A DNA stretch of 64,000 bases from an uncultured Novosphingobium sp. GTDB taxonomy: Bacteria; Pseudomonadota; Alphaproteobacteria; Sphingomonadales; Sphingomonadaceae. The notes under the pieces are model-generated. The model searched no databases. It saw nothing but the letters and a program-made list of their open reading frames with translations, and was not told the origin of the DNA. Numbering within the stretch: position 1 is the first letter of the stretch; the number at the start of each line of letters is the position of its first letter. The position numbers were made by a program, and so were the translations under genes. The stretch is taken from assembly GCA_946886075.1 (NCBI GenBank), contig CAMPHR010000008.1:36984-100983 (forward strand), read 5' to 3'. This document shows positions 18,948-29,370 of this stretch, piece by piece.

Positions 18948-19915
18948 TCTACCGTCCCATTTCCGTTGCGATGCTCCACGGTTCGCTCCAGTTCCTCTTC
19001 GGGAAATTCAGCAAGCGCCGCGTTGAGTTCCGCGCCAATTACCACGCCAAGGCCGACGAGGAAGAAAAAAATCAGCGTGATCATCACACCAGCCAGGCTG
19101 CCATAGGTGCGATCATAGCCGCCGAGCAGCGAAAGCGTCGGTGGCAGCAGCATGGTGACGCCATACCACCATAATGCCGTGGCGACTGCGCCGGGCCATT
19201 TGGGGAAGCGTTTGTCCTTGTACGCGCTCGGCGTCAGCGAGAAATAGAGATAGTAAAGGGCAAAGCAGAGGATCAGCATCGGCAGGACACGCGTCAGGCT
19301 GACGATCTGGATCGCCTGGTCGGCAAAGGGCAGGATCTGGTGCAGGAACTGGTCGATGCCGGTGATGATGATCTGCAGCGAGAAGGCAAACATGACCGCG
19401 AAGACGCTAATGAGGGTGATGCCGATCGCGGTGAGGCGATAGTGCCAGAAGGGGCGCGTGCTTTTCGTGCCATAGGCGCGGCGGAGGATGTCGCGGATCG
19501 TTTCGATGAGGCTGCCGACGGTCCACAGGCCAACCAGGCCGCCGAGCCAGAGCAGCGGTCCGGTGCGGGCGTTGAGCACATCGATAATCGGCTGCTTGAC
19601 GACGCTCGCCACGCCGGGCGGCACGGTTTCGAGGAAGGCACCGACCGCCGCAAGCCCATCCTGCGACCGACCGAAGATGCTGGCCACCGCCGCCGCGACG
19701 ATGAAGAAGGGGAACAGCGTCATCAGCGAGAGATAGGCAAGGTTGCCCGCATGGATGAAGCCGTCGCTATAGGTGCCGACGGCCACGCGCTTCATGATTT
19801 CGAAGGCGTGGCTGCCGGGGCGGACCTTGGCCATGCCGCGATCGAACCGGGCGCGGGCGTCATGGGCGAGTTTTCTGCGTCGGGATTCAGGCGAATAGGG
19901 TGAAGGCTGCGGCAT
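18944..19915 (-). CDS. YihY/BrkB-family inner-membrane protein
   Basis: The 323-aa protein has about six hydrophobic membrane segments and the YihY family pattern: an N-terminal GNLAYLSLMTLFPFFIVAAAVAS region, WTVGSLIETIRDILRRAYGT, and PGAVATALWW further on. It was once called ribonuclease BN or BrkB; that enzymatic role was withdrawn for E. coli YihY and no transport substrate is established. The C-terminal tail is acidic (EFPEEELERTVE). It is coupled to fabI by a 4-base overlap and follows the DnaJ-like gene by 15 bp. Confidence 0.88.
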   Translation of the reverse strand: MPQPSPYSPESRRRKLAHDARARFDRGMAKVRPGSHAFEIMKRVAVGTYSDGFIHAGNLAYLSLMTLFPFFIVAAAVASIFGRSQDGLAAVGAFLETVPPGVASVVKQPIIDVLNARTGPLLWLGGLVGLWTVGSLIETIRDILRRAYGTKSTRPFWHYRLTAIGITLISVFAVMFAFSLQIIITGIDQFLHQILPFADQAIQIVSLTRVLPMLILCFALYYLYFSLTPSAYKDKRFPKWPGAVATALWWYGVTMLLPPTLSLLGGYDRTYGSLAGVMITLIFFFLVGLGVVIGAELNAALAEFPEEELERTVEHRNGNGTVE

Positions 19916-19930
19916 CCCTCCCCTAACGCC

Positions 19931-20857
19931 TTACACGCCAAGATGGGCGCGAACGGCGCGGCTGTCTTGCCAGGTCTCGACGAAGGACTTGAGCGCTGCG
20001 TCTTCGCCGGGCAGGTCGATGAGCAGCCGGACCAGCTGATCGCCCCTTTCCCCGCCCTTGTGCGTGAAGCCCTTGCCGCGCAGGCGCAGCGTCTTGCCTG
20101 ACGTGGTTCCGGCCGGAATGCCGAGCATCACCGGGCCATCGACGGTCGGCACCTTCACCTTGCCACCCTTCACCGCTTCATCAAGTGAAATGGGAAGGTC
20201 AAGGAGGACATTGTCGCCATCGCGGGTGAAGAAGGCATGCGGCTTGATCTCAATCGTGACGATCGCGTCCCCTGCCCCGGCCGGGCCTGACTGGCCCTTA
20301 CCGGAAAGGCGCATCTGCGTGCCATTTTCAACGCCCGCGGGGAGCTTGAGGTCGATGGTCTTGCCATCCTGAAGGGTGATGCGCTGCGGCGCGAGCGTGG
20401 CCGCATCGACGAAGGCGACGGCGAGGCGATAAGAGACGTTCGCGCCCTTTTGCGGGGGTGCGCCACGGCCGAAGCCGCCGAAGCCGCCTCCACGCTGGCG
20501 GGCACCGGCTCCGCCGAACAAGCCTTCGAAGATGTCGCCGAAGTCGCCGCCCTCGTTGAACTCGAAGCCGCCGCCCGTGCCGGGACGCCCGCGAAAGCCG
20601 CCGCCATTGCCGCCGAAGCCAAAGGGGGCTGTCGGATTGCCGTCGCCGTCTATTTCGCCGCGATCGAAGCGGGCGCGCTTGTCCTTGTCGGACAGCAGGT
20701 CATAGGCGCTTGTGACGGATGAGAATTTCTCAGCCGCCTTGGGATTGTCCTGGTTCCGGTCCGGGTGAAGCTCCTTGGCGAGCTTGCGATAGGCCGACTT
20801 GATCTCTGCCTCGCTCGCGCCGCGCGCGACGCCAAGTGTGGAGTAGGGATCCGCCAT
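19931..20857 (-). CDS. DnaJ-type co-chaperone without zinc finger (CbpA-like)
   Basis: This 308-aa class B J-protein has a J domain at residues 1-68 with the HPD motif in KELHPDRNQDN, then a Gly/Phe-rich linker (FGFGGNGGGF...DIFEGLFGG). The two-part peptide-binding C-terminal region carries LKLPAGVENGTQMRLSGKG and VMLGIPAGTTSGKTLRLRGKG. It lacks the CxxCxGxG zinc repeats of DnaJ proper. It would stimulate DnaK ATPase activity. I use the ATG at 20857 (MADPYSTLGV), preceded by AAGGA; an upstream in-frame start at 20929 would add residues foreign to the family. It is divergent from pdxH. Confidence 0.88.
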   Translation of the reverse strand: MADPYSTLGVARGASEAEIKSAYRKLAKELHPDRNQDNPKAAEKFSSVTSAYDLLSDKDKRARFDRGEIDGDGNPTAPFGFGGNGGGFRGRPGTGGGFEFNEGGDFGDIFEGLFGGAGARQRGGGFGGFGRGAPPQKGANVSYRLAVAFVDAATLAPQRITLQDGKTIDLKLPAGVENGTQMRLSGKGQSGPAGAGDAIVTIEIKPHAFFTRDGDNVLLDLPISLDEAVKGGKVKVPTVDGPVMLGIPAGTTSGKTLRLRGKGFTHKGGERGDQLVRLLIDLPGEDAALKSFVETWQDSRAVRAHLGV

Positions 20858-20976
20858 TGCCGATTGTCTATCCTTGTGCGTGAAAGCCGTGTTCGCGCCA
20901 TATGTGGCGAAAACGTCACGATCCTTCAAGCGGCGTGACCATCGACATCGGTCAAATCGAGCCTTAGACCAGCGGC

Positions 20977-21552
20977 ATGACCGATCCTTTCACCCTGTTC
21001 GACCAATGGTATGGCGAAGCCCGCGAGGCCGAGATCAACGACAGCAACGCGATGGCGGTGGCAACCGCCGATGCGCGCGGGCGGCCGTCAGTACGGATGG
21101 TGCTGCTGAAAGGACATGGGCCCGATGGCTTTGTCTTCTACACCAATTTCGAAGGGCGCAAGGCAGACCAGCTGCTCGCCAATCCGCATGCGGCGCTGAT
21201 GTTTCACTGGAAAAGCCTGCGGCGGCAGATCCGCATCGAAGGGCCGGTGGAAACGGTGGAAGAGGCCGCTGCCGACGCCTATTTCGCGACGCGCAGCCGC
21301 GACAGCCAGCTTGGCGCATGGGCTTCGGATCAGTCACGCCCCCTGCCCTCCCGCGATGTCTTCATGAGCCGTTATGCCGATGCGGTCGCCCGGTTCGAGG
21401 GCGGACCGGTGCCCCGCCCGCCGCACTGGTCGGGATTTCGCGTGATGCCTGAGCGTATCGAATTCTGGCAGGATCGCGAACATCGCCTGCATGAGCGGCG
21501 CTTGTTCGTCCGTGAGGCGCAAGGATGGAGCGAAGGGCTGCTTTATCCTTGA
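20977..21552 (+). CDS. pdxH: Pyridoxamine 5'-phosphate oxidase
   Basis: This 191-aa FMN enzyme oxidises pyridoxine or pyridoxamine phosphate to pyridoxal 5'-phosphate, the last step of B6 coenzyme synthesis and salvage. Family motifs are RPSVRMVLLKGHGPDGFVFY (FMN and substrate binding), the S/N-type phosphate-site region FHWKSLRRQIRIEGPVE, SRDSQLGAWASDQS, and the C-terminal HWSGFRVMPERIEFWQ with RLHERRLF. The length is slightly short, as is common in alphaproteobacteria. It is transcribed away from the dnaJ-like operon. Confidence 0.94.
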   Translation: MTDPFTLFDQWYGEAREAEINDSNAMAVATADARGRPSVRMVLLKGHGPDGFVFYTNFEGRKADQLLANPHAALMFHWKSLRRQIRIEGPVETVEEAAADAYFATRSRDSQLGAWASDQSRPLPSRDVFMSRYADAVARFEGGPVPRPPHWSGFRVMPERIEFWQDREHRLHERRLFVREAQGWSEGLLYP

Positions 21553-21583
21553 AGCCTCGATTTTCCTTCACGAAGAAGAAGAA

Positions 21584-21609
21584 CCGTTCGACAGGCTCAG
21601 GGCGAACGG
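21584..21609. repeat. Dispersed palindrome (CCGTTCG...CGAACGG)
   Basis: CCGTTCG-ACAGGCTCAGGG-CGAACGG lies 31 bp after pdxH. It shares TTCGACA-GCTCAGGGCGAACGG with the element at 37594, with one base of variation. Confidence 0.65.
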
Positions 21610-21710
21610 GAGATGATCCGGGCGGGAAGCGCAGACATAGCCGTTCGGCAGGATAGGCGGGACGTCAAGCGCCTGTTAGATGTACGGCCAGCACGGCGGA
21701 GAGGGATTGC

Positions 21711-23042
21711 ATGCGGAATCGACTGACGGCCTTCATCCTTGCCGGCATGATCCTGGGAGTGGTGTCGGGCTTTGCCGCCAATCTGTGGGTCGGCGGTGAC
21801 AAGGTGTTGGCGAAGGACGTCGCGGGCTATTTCCACCTGCTGGCCGACATCTTCCTGCACCTCATCAAGATGATCATCGCGCCGCTGGTGTTTTCGACGT
21901 TGGTGGCGGGCATTGCGCATATGGGCGACAGCGCGGCGCTGGGGCGGATTGGCGGGCGGGCGCTCGCCTGGTTCATTATGGCGAGCCTGATTTCGCTGAC
22001 GCTTGGCCTCATCTTCGTCAATTTCTTCGCGCCGGGCGAGGGGCTGAACCTTGTCCGCTCCGGCGCCGAGTCCGGGGTCAATACTGAAGCGCTCAATTTC
22101 AGGGATTTCGTCCTGCATGTCTTCCCCACATCCATGGTGGGAGCGATGGCGGAAAATTCGATCCTGCAGATCGTCGTTTTTTCCCTGTTCATCGGCGTCG
22201 GGCTGACGGCGATCGGCGAGAAGGGCAAGCCGATCATCACCGTCATCGAAGCGATGGTCGAGTTGATGCTGCAGGTGACCAGCTATGTCATGCGCGTCGC
22301 GCCGCTGGCCGTGTTCGGCGCGCTGGCTTCCGCGATCACGACCGAAGGGCTGGGCGTTCTCAAGACCTTCGGCGAGTTGGTCGGCGAATTCTACCTGTCC
22401 CTGCTGGCGCTATGGGTGCTGCTGTGCTGCGCGGGTGCGATCTTCCTGGGGCGGCGCATGATCAAGCTGCTCAAATATGTGCGTGAGCCTCTGCTCCTCG
22501 CCTTTTCAACGGCCTCGTCGGAAGCGGCATATCCCAAGATGCTGGAGCAACTCGATCGCTTTGGCGTACCCCGGCGCATCTACAGCTTCGTCCTGCCGCT
22601 TGGCTATTCGTTCAACCTCGACGGGTCGATGATGTATTCGACCTTCGCGACCATTTTCATCGCGCAGGCCTATGGCATCGACCTGCCGATCGCGACGCAG
22701 ATCACCATATTGCTGGTGCTGATGGTGACGAGCAAAGGCATTGCCGCCGTCCCCCGTGCGTCACTGGTGGTGGTAGCGGCGACGCTGGGGCAGTTCGACC
22801 TGCCGGTCGAGGGCATCGCCTTCATTCTGGCCGTCGATCATTTCATGGACATGGGCCGTACCGCGACCAACGTGCTGGGCAACGCCATCGCGACGTCCGT
22901 CATCACCAAATGGGAAGGCATGCTGGAGGTCGAGGAGCCCGACGATGTCCCCTATCCCAAGGCGCCGTCCCATACGCCCGCCCATGGGCGCGCAGGGCTG
23001 GAGCTGGCAACAGACATGGTGGACGACGACCGGCGGGGCTGA
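21711..23042 (+). CDS. Dicarboxylate/amino acid:cation symporter (DAACS family)
   Basis: This 443-aa inner-membrane secondary transporter of the GltP/DctA/GltPh family has eight main membrane helices plus re-entrant loops. Expected signatures are present: the serine-rich hairpin 1 segment LLLAFSTASSEAAYPKML, helix 7 LGYSFNLDGSMMYSTFATIFIAQ with an NLDG variant of the NMDGT motif, and helix 8 FILAVDHFMDMGRTATNVLGN. The Asp in DHFMDMGRT and the Arg are substrate-site residues in this family. Substrate (C4-dicarboxylate, glutamate or aspartate) cannot be separated by eye. It is convergent with the bestrophin gene, with 3 bp between stops. Confidence 0.9.
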   Translation: MRNRLTAFILAGMILGVVSGFAANLWVGGDKVLAKDVAGYFHLLADIFLHLIKMIIAPLVFSTLVAGIAHMGDSAALGRIGGRALAWFIMASLISLTLGLIFVNFFAPGEGLNLVRSGAESGVNTEALNFRDFVLHVFPTSMVGAMAENSILQIVVFSLFIGVGLTAIGEKGKPIITVIEAMVELMLQVTSYVMRVAPLAVFGALASAITTEGLGVLKTFGELVGEFYLSLLALWVLLCCAGAIFLGRRMIKLLKYVREPLLLAFSTASSEAAYPKMLEQLDRFGVPRRIYSFVLPLGYSFNLDGSMMYSTFATIFIAQAYGIDLPIATQITILLVLMVTSKGIAAVPRASLVVVAATLGQFDLPVEGIAFILAVDHFMDMGRTATNVLGNAIATSVITKWEGMLEVEEPDDVPYPKAPSHTPAHGRAGLELATDMVDDDRRG

Positions 23043-23045
23043 CCC

Positions 23046-23930
23046 TTACCAGAGCACGCCACGGACTGGCTGATCCGGGGGTGGCGCCTGGTCGCCGATC
23101 GCTTGCAGCAGATCGATTTCGATCGTGCGACACATGGCGGACAGCGGCACGTCATGCACCCTGCCCGCGAAAGGATCGACCAGATCATCGCCAATCCGCA
23201 GCACGGCGAGGAACATGAGGCCCGCCACGGTGGACCCGAGCGGGGTCGCCAGACCCAGTGTCTCGACGAGGCCGATCGGCAGCAAAACGCAGAAGAGATG
23301 GGTGAAGAGCGTAGGCAGGAAGCGATATTGAATGGGCAGAGGCGTGTTCTTCAGCCGCTCCATGCCGCCTTGGGCATTGGAAATTTCGACCAGCACCGCT
23401 TCCATTTGCGTCTGCTGGATACTGTCGATCCAGCCTTCCCGCCGCGCGATGTCGATCCGTCGTCCTGTGCTGTCCAACAGGCCGTTTGCTGGATTTGACC
23501 GGGCCAAGGCCAGCCCCTTGTCCCGTTCTTCCAGGAAGGCCGTGACCCGGTCATCAATCGGTTCACGGCGGAGCATACAGCGCAGGGCGTTCACATAAGC
23601 GATCTGGCGCTTGATGATCTCTCGCTTCAGCTCCCGCGCTTCAGGGTCGGGCAGGAAATTGCGCGTCGCGCGCGCCAGGCTGCGCGAGGCATTGATCATC
23701 GCTCCCCAAAGGATCCGCCCTTCCCACCAGCGTTGGTAGGATGAGTTGCTGCGAAAACCGAGGAACAAGGCCAGCGCCGAGCCGAACAGCGTGAGCGGCA
23801 AGGACGGAGCGCGCAGCGGGTAGATGAAATAGATCGCCGTCACCGCGCAATCCCAGATGAACAGCAGGGCGAGCGGCTTCCAGACTTCGCTCGCGATCTG
23901 ACGCAGGCTGGGCGCGGCGTTGACGATCAT
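23046..23930 (-). CDS. Bestrophin-family anion channel protein
   Basis: The 294-aa membrane protein is of the bestrophin/UPF0187 family, which forms pentameric anion channels (some bacterial members conduct cations). It has four hydrophobic segments. The family hallmark GFRSNSSYQRWWEGR follows the second one, and near the C-terminus there is LRIGDDLVDPFAGRVHDVPLSAMC, matching the conserved DPF-(N/G)xxxDLP calcium-clasp-like region. A second, truncated copy of this C-terminal region is found at 50240-50410. Physiological role in bacteria is unclear. Confidence 0.88.
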   Translation of the reverse strand: MIVNAAPSLRQIASEVWKPLALLFIWDCAVTAIYFIYPLRAPSLPLTLFGSALALFLGFRSNSSYQRWWEGRILWGAMINASRSLARATRNFLPDPEARELKREIIKRQIAYVNALRCMLRREPIDDRVTAFLEERDKGLALARSNPANGLLDSTGRRIDIARREGWIDSIQQTQMEAVLVEISNAQGGMERLKNTPLPIQYRFLPTLFTHLFCVLLPIGLVETLGLATPLGSTVAGLMFLAVLRIGDDLVDPFAGRVHDVPLSAMCRTIEIDLLQAIGDQAPPPDQPVRGVLW

Positions 23931-24057
23931 TCAGTTCTCCAGCGTTCCAGGGCAGGACGGCATCAACAAAGCTGATGCCGATTGGCTGCGCATTCGCGAT
24001 AGAATTTCATCGATGGAAAGGCTGAAGCGGCGAGCAGGCCAAGCGCAGCTTACGGGA

Positions 24058-24627
24058 TCAGCGCGCGGCCTTCGCTGCCTCTGCCCACCAGATTAGGCTG
24101 TTGGCGAAGCTGGCGAACCCGCGTTCAAGCGCTGAGCCGCCATCCCCTTGAGGCTGCCCCTGCTCATTCAGCGTCTGGCCGATCTGGCCTACACTGAGGC
24201 GCTCCGGGATGACCGTCATGCCCATGGCGGATAGCGACACCGTCCAGGCGGCATGGCTGTTCACCCCAGCATAGCGGCCCGCCGAATAGCTGGCGATTCC
24301 AGCGGGGCGGCGGTCGAATTCCTTGAGATAATGATCGACCAGGTTTTTGAGGCCGGGTTGGACGCCGCGATTATATTCGCCCGCGACGAAGACGAAGGCG
24401 TCGGCGGCAGAGAGGCGGTCGGCAAGCGCGGCCATGGCCTCAGGCGCTTCTCCAGGCGGGTAGTCGCTGTAGCGCTGGTCGAGCATGGGTAGACCGACCT
24501 GCATCGCGTCGATGAGCTCCGCATCATGGCCGTGCTGCTGGAAGCCGTTGATGAGATAGTCGGCGAGGCGGATGCCCATGCGGCCACGGCGATAAGAGCC
24601 GTAGAGAACGGGGATGTTGAGGGACAT
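24058..24627 (-). CDS. NADPH-dependent FMN reductase-like protein
   Basis: The 189-aa flavodoxin-fold oxidoreductase of the NADPH-dependent FMN reductase family includes ArsH, chromate and azo reductase relatives. The phosphate loop for FMN is PVLYGSYRRGRMG (residues 6-18), and FVFVAGEYNRGVQPGLKNLVDHY is the typical second FMN-contacting segment. It would use NAD(P)H to reduce FMN, quinones or similar acceptors. It is monocistronic as far as can be seen, with palindromic repeats upstream. Confidence 0.85.
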   Translation of the reverse strand: MSLNIPVLYGSYRRGRMGIRLADYLINGFQQHGHDAELIDAMQVGLPMLDQRYSDYPPGEAPEAMAALADRLSAADAFVFVAGEYNRGVQPGLKNLVDHYLKEFDRRPAGIASYSAGRYAGVNSHAAWTVSLSAMGMTVIPERLSVGQIGQTLNEQGQPQGDGGSALERGFASFANSLIWWAEAAKAAR

Positions 24628-24693
24628 GCGCGGTGTTTTGGCAGACAGTGGGAGCTGCGTCGAGGGTTAGTGCGGTATGCGCGGGATGCAGCA

Positions 24694-24840
24694 TCCCTCT
24701 CCCGTTTACGGGCGAGGGAGGGGCCCGCCGCAAAGCGGTGGGAGGGTGAGGGGCCGGCGCAGACCCACCCTCATCCAACTTCGCCTAGCCAGCAAGCTGG
24801 CAACGCTGCGTATCCTTCTCCCACTGACGGGAGAAGGCTG
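24694..24840. repeat. Composite intergenic palindrome cluster
   Basis: Several GC-rich stems stand in tandem: CTCTCCCG/CGGGCGAG, GCCCGCCGCAAAGCGGTGGG, a CTCATCCAACTTCGCCTAG block and CTTCTCCC/GGGAGAAG. The CTCATCCAACTTCGCCTAG block and the following TATCCTTCTCCC recur at 32345-32500. Confidence 0.7.
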
Positions 24841-24850
24841 GCGTCCTGGC

Positions 24851-25033
24851 TCAGCGCAACTTGGCGATCGATAGCCCGTCCTGCTTGGCGCGCGCCTTTA
24901 CCGATTCCTCGCTGCGGGTCAGCGCCTTGGCGATCGCCTTGAGCGCCATGCCCTTTTTCGCCAGCGTATGGAGCTTTTGCAGCTCATCCGCCGTCCAGGG
25001 CTGTTTGTGCCGTTCGAAGCGATCGCCTGCCAT
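24851..25033 (-). CDS. Small SANT/Myb-like helix-turn-helix protein
   Basis: The 60-aa basic protein has one helical tandem similar to SANT/Myb or homeodomain-like DNA-binding folds: WTADELQKLHTLAKKGMALKAIAKAL, then EESVKARAKQDGLS. The ending suggests an autonomous DNA-binding module. Similar small proteins occur in other alphaproteobacteria, as far as I recall, without assigned function. It lies 5 bp downstream of the purA stop on the same strand, so it is probably transcribed with purA. Confidence 0.72.
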   Translation of the reverse strand: MAGDRFERHKQPWTADELQKLHTLAKKGMALKAIAKALTRSEESVKARAKQDGLSIAKLR

Positions 25034-25038
25034 ATGGA

Positions 25039-26328
<1,290 letters not shown>

Positions 26329-26458
26329 AGATACAGTCCTCCGCCCGCCGCGGGGACCGGCCATGCCCTTCGACGGGACTCGGCATGCCGGTGGGATCAA
26401 GCGGGCGTTTCCGCCCTATGCGGGGCGCGCGTTAGCCGCGCGTCACCTTCGGGTCAAG

Positions 26459-27589
26459 TCAGTAGGCGCTTGGGGTCTCGCCGTCCAGCCAATGGGTGCA
26501 GCGCAGCGCCTCGCCATTTTCGTCGGGCGTGAGCGCGGCGACAGTCCGCCACCCTTCCCCGCGAAGTTGCGCGGCGCGACTTTGGTCGTGGTGGAGGGGG
26601 AGGAAGAGGCGCTTGGGGCTGCCCGCGCCGAAGCCCGCATCGATGAGCGGATCGGGGTAGAGCGAGAAGCCGATCGCCGGTTCTTCAGAGCCATCAGCGC
26701 GGGTGATGGCGTAGCTGCCGCCCCGGCCAATCTCGCCGATGAAGCCTTCCGCGAAGATCGAGAAGCCGAACCAGTTCTGATATTCAAAACCGTGCCGTTC
26801 GGTCGGGTCGAGGGTCAGCGTGAGGTCCCAGCCGATCGGCTTGGCGATGGCGCGCAGGCCTGCGATTCGGCTATCGATCGCACCGCCGAGTTGGGCGCTC
26901 AGCGCTTCGAGCCTTTCCATCGCGGGGTGGAAGGGGCCGGTGGCTTCTATCAGAGGCATGTATGCGGCGGCGGCGGGACTGATTGCCGCAAGAGCGCCAG
27001 CATCCTTGGCGTCGAGTTCGGCGCGGACGGCTTCGATCTCATCGCGCGCCAGCGGAAGTGGTCCTGTCGCGAGGCTGTCGATGAGGTCCGGCAGGGTGAA
27101 ATCTATGGTGATACCGGTGACGCCTGCGGCCTGGAGCGCTTCGATCGCGACGTTCACGATTTCGACCGCGGCGGCAACGCTGTCGCTGCCGATGAGTTCA
27201 GCGCCGACTTGCAGCCGTTCGCGTTCGGGGCGGAGCTGATTGGCCTTCAGGCGGATCACGGGGCCGCCATAGGACAGGCGGAGCGGCCGGGGCGCGCTGG
27301 CCAAACGGGTGGCGGCGATGCGGCCAACCTGTGCGGTCATGTCGGGGCGGAGCGCCAGGCTGCGCTGCGACACGGGATCGACGGCGCGGACGAGGTCCTG
27401 CGCGCGCATGGATTTGAGGCGGCTGACCAGCGTTTCCTCAAACTCGGCGAGCGGGGGCATGACGCGCTCGTAGCCGTGCGACGCGACCGTATCGAGCACG
27501 CGGCGCGCAAGGCGTGCGGAGGCTTCGGCCTGCGGCGGCAGGCGGTCGGACAGTCCTTCGGGCAGGAGGCCGGGGGGGATGGTGGTCAT
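26459..27589 (-). CDS. hisZ: ATP phosphoribosyltransferase regulatory subunit
   Basis: This 376-aa paralogue of histidyl-tRNA synthetase lacks aminoacylation function and acts as regulatory partner of a short-form HisG at the first step of histidine synthesis. Class II synthetase-like motifs are visible: motif 1-like HGYERVMPPLAEFEETL, motif 2-like LRPDMTAQVGRIAATRL, and the histidine-A-like loop remnant GGSYAIT. The C-terminal anticodon-binding domain of HisS is absent, as in HisZ. No hisG is in the window. It is flanked by serA and purA on the same strand. Confidence 0.88.
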   Translation of the reverse strand: MTTIPPGLLPEGLSDRLPPQAEASARLARRVLDTVASHGYERVMPPLAEFEETLVSRLKSMRAQDLVRAVDPVSQRSLALRPDMTAQVGRIAATRLASAPRPLRLSYGGPVIRLKANQLRPERERLQVGAELIGSDSVAAAVEIVNVAIEALQAAGVTGITIDFTLPDLIDSLATGPLPLARDEIEAVRAELDAKDAGALAAISPAAAAYMPLIEATGPFHPAMERLEALSAQLGGAIDSRIAGLRAIAKPIGWDLTLTLDPTERHGFEYQNWFGFSIFAEGFIGEIGRGGSYAITRADGSEEPAIGFSLYPDPLIDAGFGAGSPKRLFLPLHHDQSRAAQLRGEGWRTVAALTPDENGEALRCTHWLDGETPSAY

Positions 27590-27624
27590 GGGCTGGCCTT
27601 TAGCAAGATCGGCCAGATTATCCA

Positions 27625-27665
27625 GCCTCCGTTCGATTCACGACAAGCTTGAACCGAACGGAGGC
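27625..27665 (-). terminator. Hairpin between serA and hisZ
   Basis: GCCTCCGTTCG and CGAACGGAGGC form an 11-bp perfect stem with a 19-base loop, 13 bp after the serA stop. No clear T-run follows, so it may be a processing or attenuating stem. Confidence 0.5.
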
Positions 27666-27677
27666 AAGGAAGTAAGG

Positions 27678-29258
27678 TCAGGCGAATTTAAGCAGCTTTA
27701 CCGTCTTCACACCTGCGAGCTTGCAGATGTCGTTCAGCACGGCTTCGCTGACCGCGCCGTCGACCGACAGCAGCAGCACGGCTTCCCCGCCCTGGCTGCG
27801 GCGGCCGAGGTGGAAGGTGCCGATGTTGACGCCTGCTTCGCCCAGGGTCGAGCCGAGGCGACCGATGAAGCCGGGCGCGTCCTGGTTGACGATGTAGAGC
27901 ATGTGGCCTTCGAGGTCGGCTTCGACCTTGATGCCGAACAGTTCGACCAGGCGCGGGCTGCCATGGCCGAACAGGGTGCCAGCGACCGACTTGTCGCCTG
28001 CTTCAGTCTTCACCGTGACGCGGACGAGGGTCTGGTAGTCGCCCTCGCGGTCATGGCGCACTTCGCGCACGTCGAGGCCGCGTTCCTTCGCGAGGAAGGG
28101 CGCGTTGACCATGTTCACAGTGTCCGAATAGACGCGCATCAGGCCCGCCAGCACCGCCGCCGTGATCGGCTTCTGATTGAGTTCGGCGGCATGGCCTTCG
28201 ACCTCGACCGAAACGCCCTGGATCTGGTCGCCTTCAAGCTGGCCGACGAGGCTGCCCAGTTCTTCGGCCAGCGCCATATAGGGCTTGAGCTTCGGCGCTT
28301 CCTCAGCGGAGAGCGAGGGCACGTTGAGGGCGTTGGTGATGCCGCCATCGAGGAGGTAGTCGCTGAGCTGTTCGGCCACCTGAAGCGCGACGTTAACCTG
28401 CGCTTCGTCGGTCGATGCGCCGAGATGCGGGGTGCAGATGAAGTTGGGGGTGCCGAACAGAGGCGATTCCTTGGCCGGTTCCTGCACGAACACGTCGAGC
28501 GCGGCGCCAGCGACATGGCCCGAATCCATCGCTTCCTTGAGCGCGGCTTCGTCGACCAGACCGCCACGCGCGCAATTGATGATGCGCACGCCCTTCTTGG
28601 TCTTGGCGAGGTTTTCCTTGCTCAGGATGTTGCGGGTCTGGTCGGTCAGCGGCGTGTGCAGCGTGATGAAGTCCGCTTTTGCCAGCAGCGTGTCGAGGTC
28701 GGCCTTCTCCACGCCCATTTCCACGGCGCGTTCGGGGGTGAGGAAGGGGTCGAAGGCAACGACTTTCATCTTGAGGCCGAGCGCGCGGCTGGCGACGATC
28801 GAGCCGATGTTACCGGCACCGATGAGGCCCAGGGTCTTGCCGGTGACTTCCACGCCCATGAAGCCGTTCTTCGGCCACAGACCCTGCTGCGTCTGGGCGT
28901 TGGCTTCGGGCAGCTGGCGGGCGAGCGCGAACATCAGCGCGATGGCATGTTCGGCGGTGGTGATCGAGTTGCCGAACGGCGTGTTCATGACGATCACGCC
29001 CTTGGCGGATGCAGCCGGGATATCGACATTGTCGACGCCGATGCCAGCGCGGCCGATGACCTTGAGGTTGGTGGCGTGGTCGAGAATATCCTTGGTGACC
29101 TTGGTCGAGGAACGGATGGCGAGGCCGTCATACTGGCCGATGATCGCCTTCAGCTCGTCGGGGGTCTTGCCGGTGATTTCGTCGACTTCGACGCCACGCT
29201 CACGGAAGATGGCGGCGGCGCGGGGGTCCATTTTGTCGCTGATAAGTACCTTGGGCAT
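27678..29258 (-). CDS. serA: D-3-phosphoglycerate dehydrogenase, long (ACT-containing) form
   Basis: This 526-aa NAD-dependent enzyme starts serine synthesis by oxidising 3-phosphoglycerate. It has the catalytic/NAD domain with GLIGAGNIGSIVASRALG, the substrate and active-site segments GRAGIGVDNVD and NCARGGLVDEAAL, and the catalytic His in CTPHLGASTDEA. An intervening domain follows, then a C-terminal ACT domain (last 75 residues, HMLYIVNQDAPGFIGRLG) for allosteric serine sensing. The start at 29258 (MPKVLISDKMD) has AAGGA upstream; the open frame extends further upstream through a repeat and is not used. Confidence 0.94.
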   Translation of the reverse strand: MPKVLISDKMDPRAAAIFRERGVEVDEITGKTPDELKAIIGQYDGLAIRSSTKVTKDILDHATNLKVIGRAGIGVDNVDIPAASAKGVIVMNTPFGNSITTAEHAIALMFALARQLPEANAQTQQGLWPKNGFMGVEVTGKTLGLIGAGNIGSIVASRALGLKMKVVAFDPFLTPERAVEMGVEKADLDTLLAKADFITLHTPLTDQTRNILSKENLAKTKKGVRIINCARGGLVDEAALKEAMDSGHVAGAALDVFVQEPAKESPLFGTPNFICTPHLGASTDEAQVNVALQVAEQLSDYLLDGGITNALNVPSLSAEEAPKLKPYMALAEELGSLVGQLEGDQIQGVSVEVEGHAAELNQKPITAAVLAGLMRVYSDTVNMVNAPFLAKERGLDVREVRHDREGDYQTLVRVTVKTEAGDKSVAGTLFGHGSPRLVELFGIKVEADLEGHMLYIVNQDAPGFIGRLGSTLGEAGVNIGTFHLGRRSQGGEAVLLLSVDGAVSEAVLNDICKLAGVKTVKLLKFA

Positions 29259-29280
29259 GGGATGAATTCCTTGTGCAAGT

Positions 29281-29354
29281 GTTCCTGCGAAGGCAGGAAC
29301 CCAGGGTTTACGGGCGGAACCTAGCCGCCCTGGGCTCCTGCTTTCGCAGGAGCA
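29281..29354. repeat. Inverted repeat between serC and serA
   Basis: Two hairpins, GTTCCTGC-GAAG-GCAGGAAC and CTCCTGC-TTTC-GCAGGAG, are linked by CCCAGGG/CCCTGGG arms, making a long imperfect palindrome of the dispersed type. Confidence 0.65.
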
Positions 29355-29370
29355 CGGCATCTATTGAGAA

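Noticed and set aside
27579..29324. Plus-strand frame of 581 codons
   Set aside because: It is the antisense of serA, which has complete catalytic and ACT motifs.
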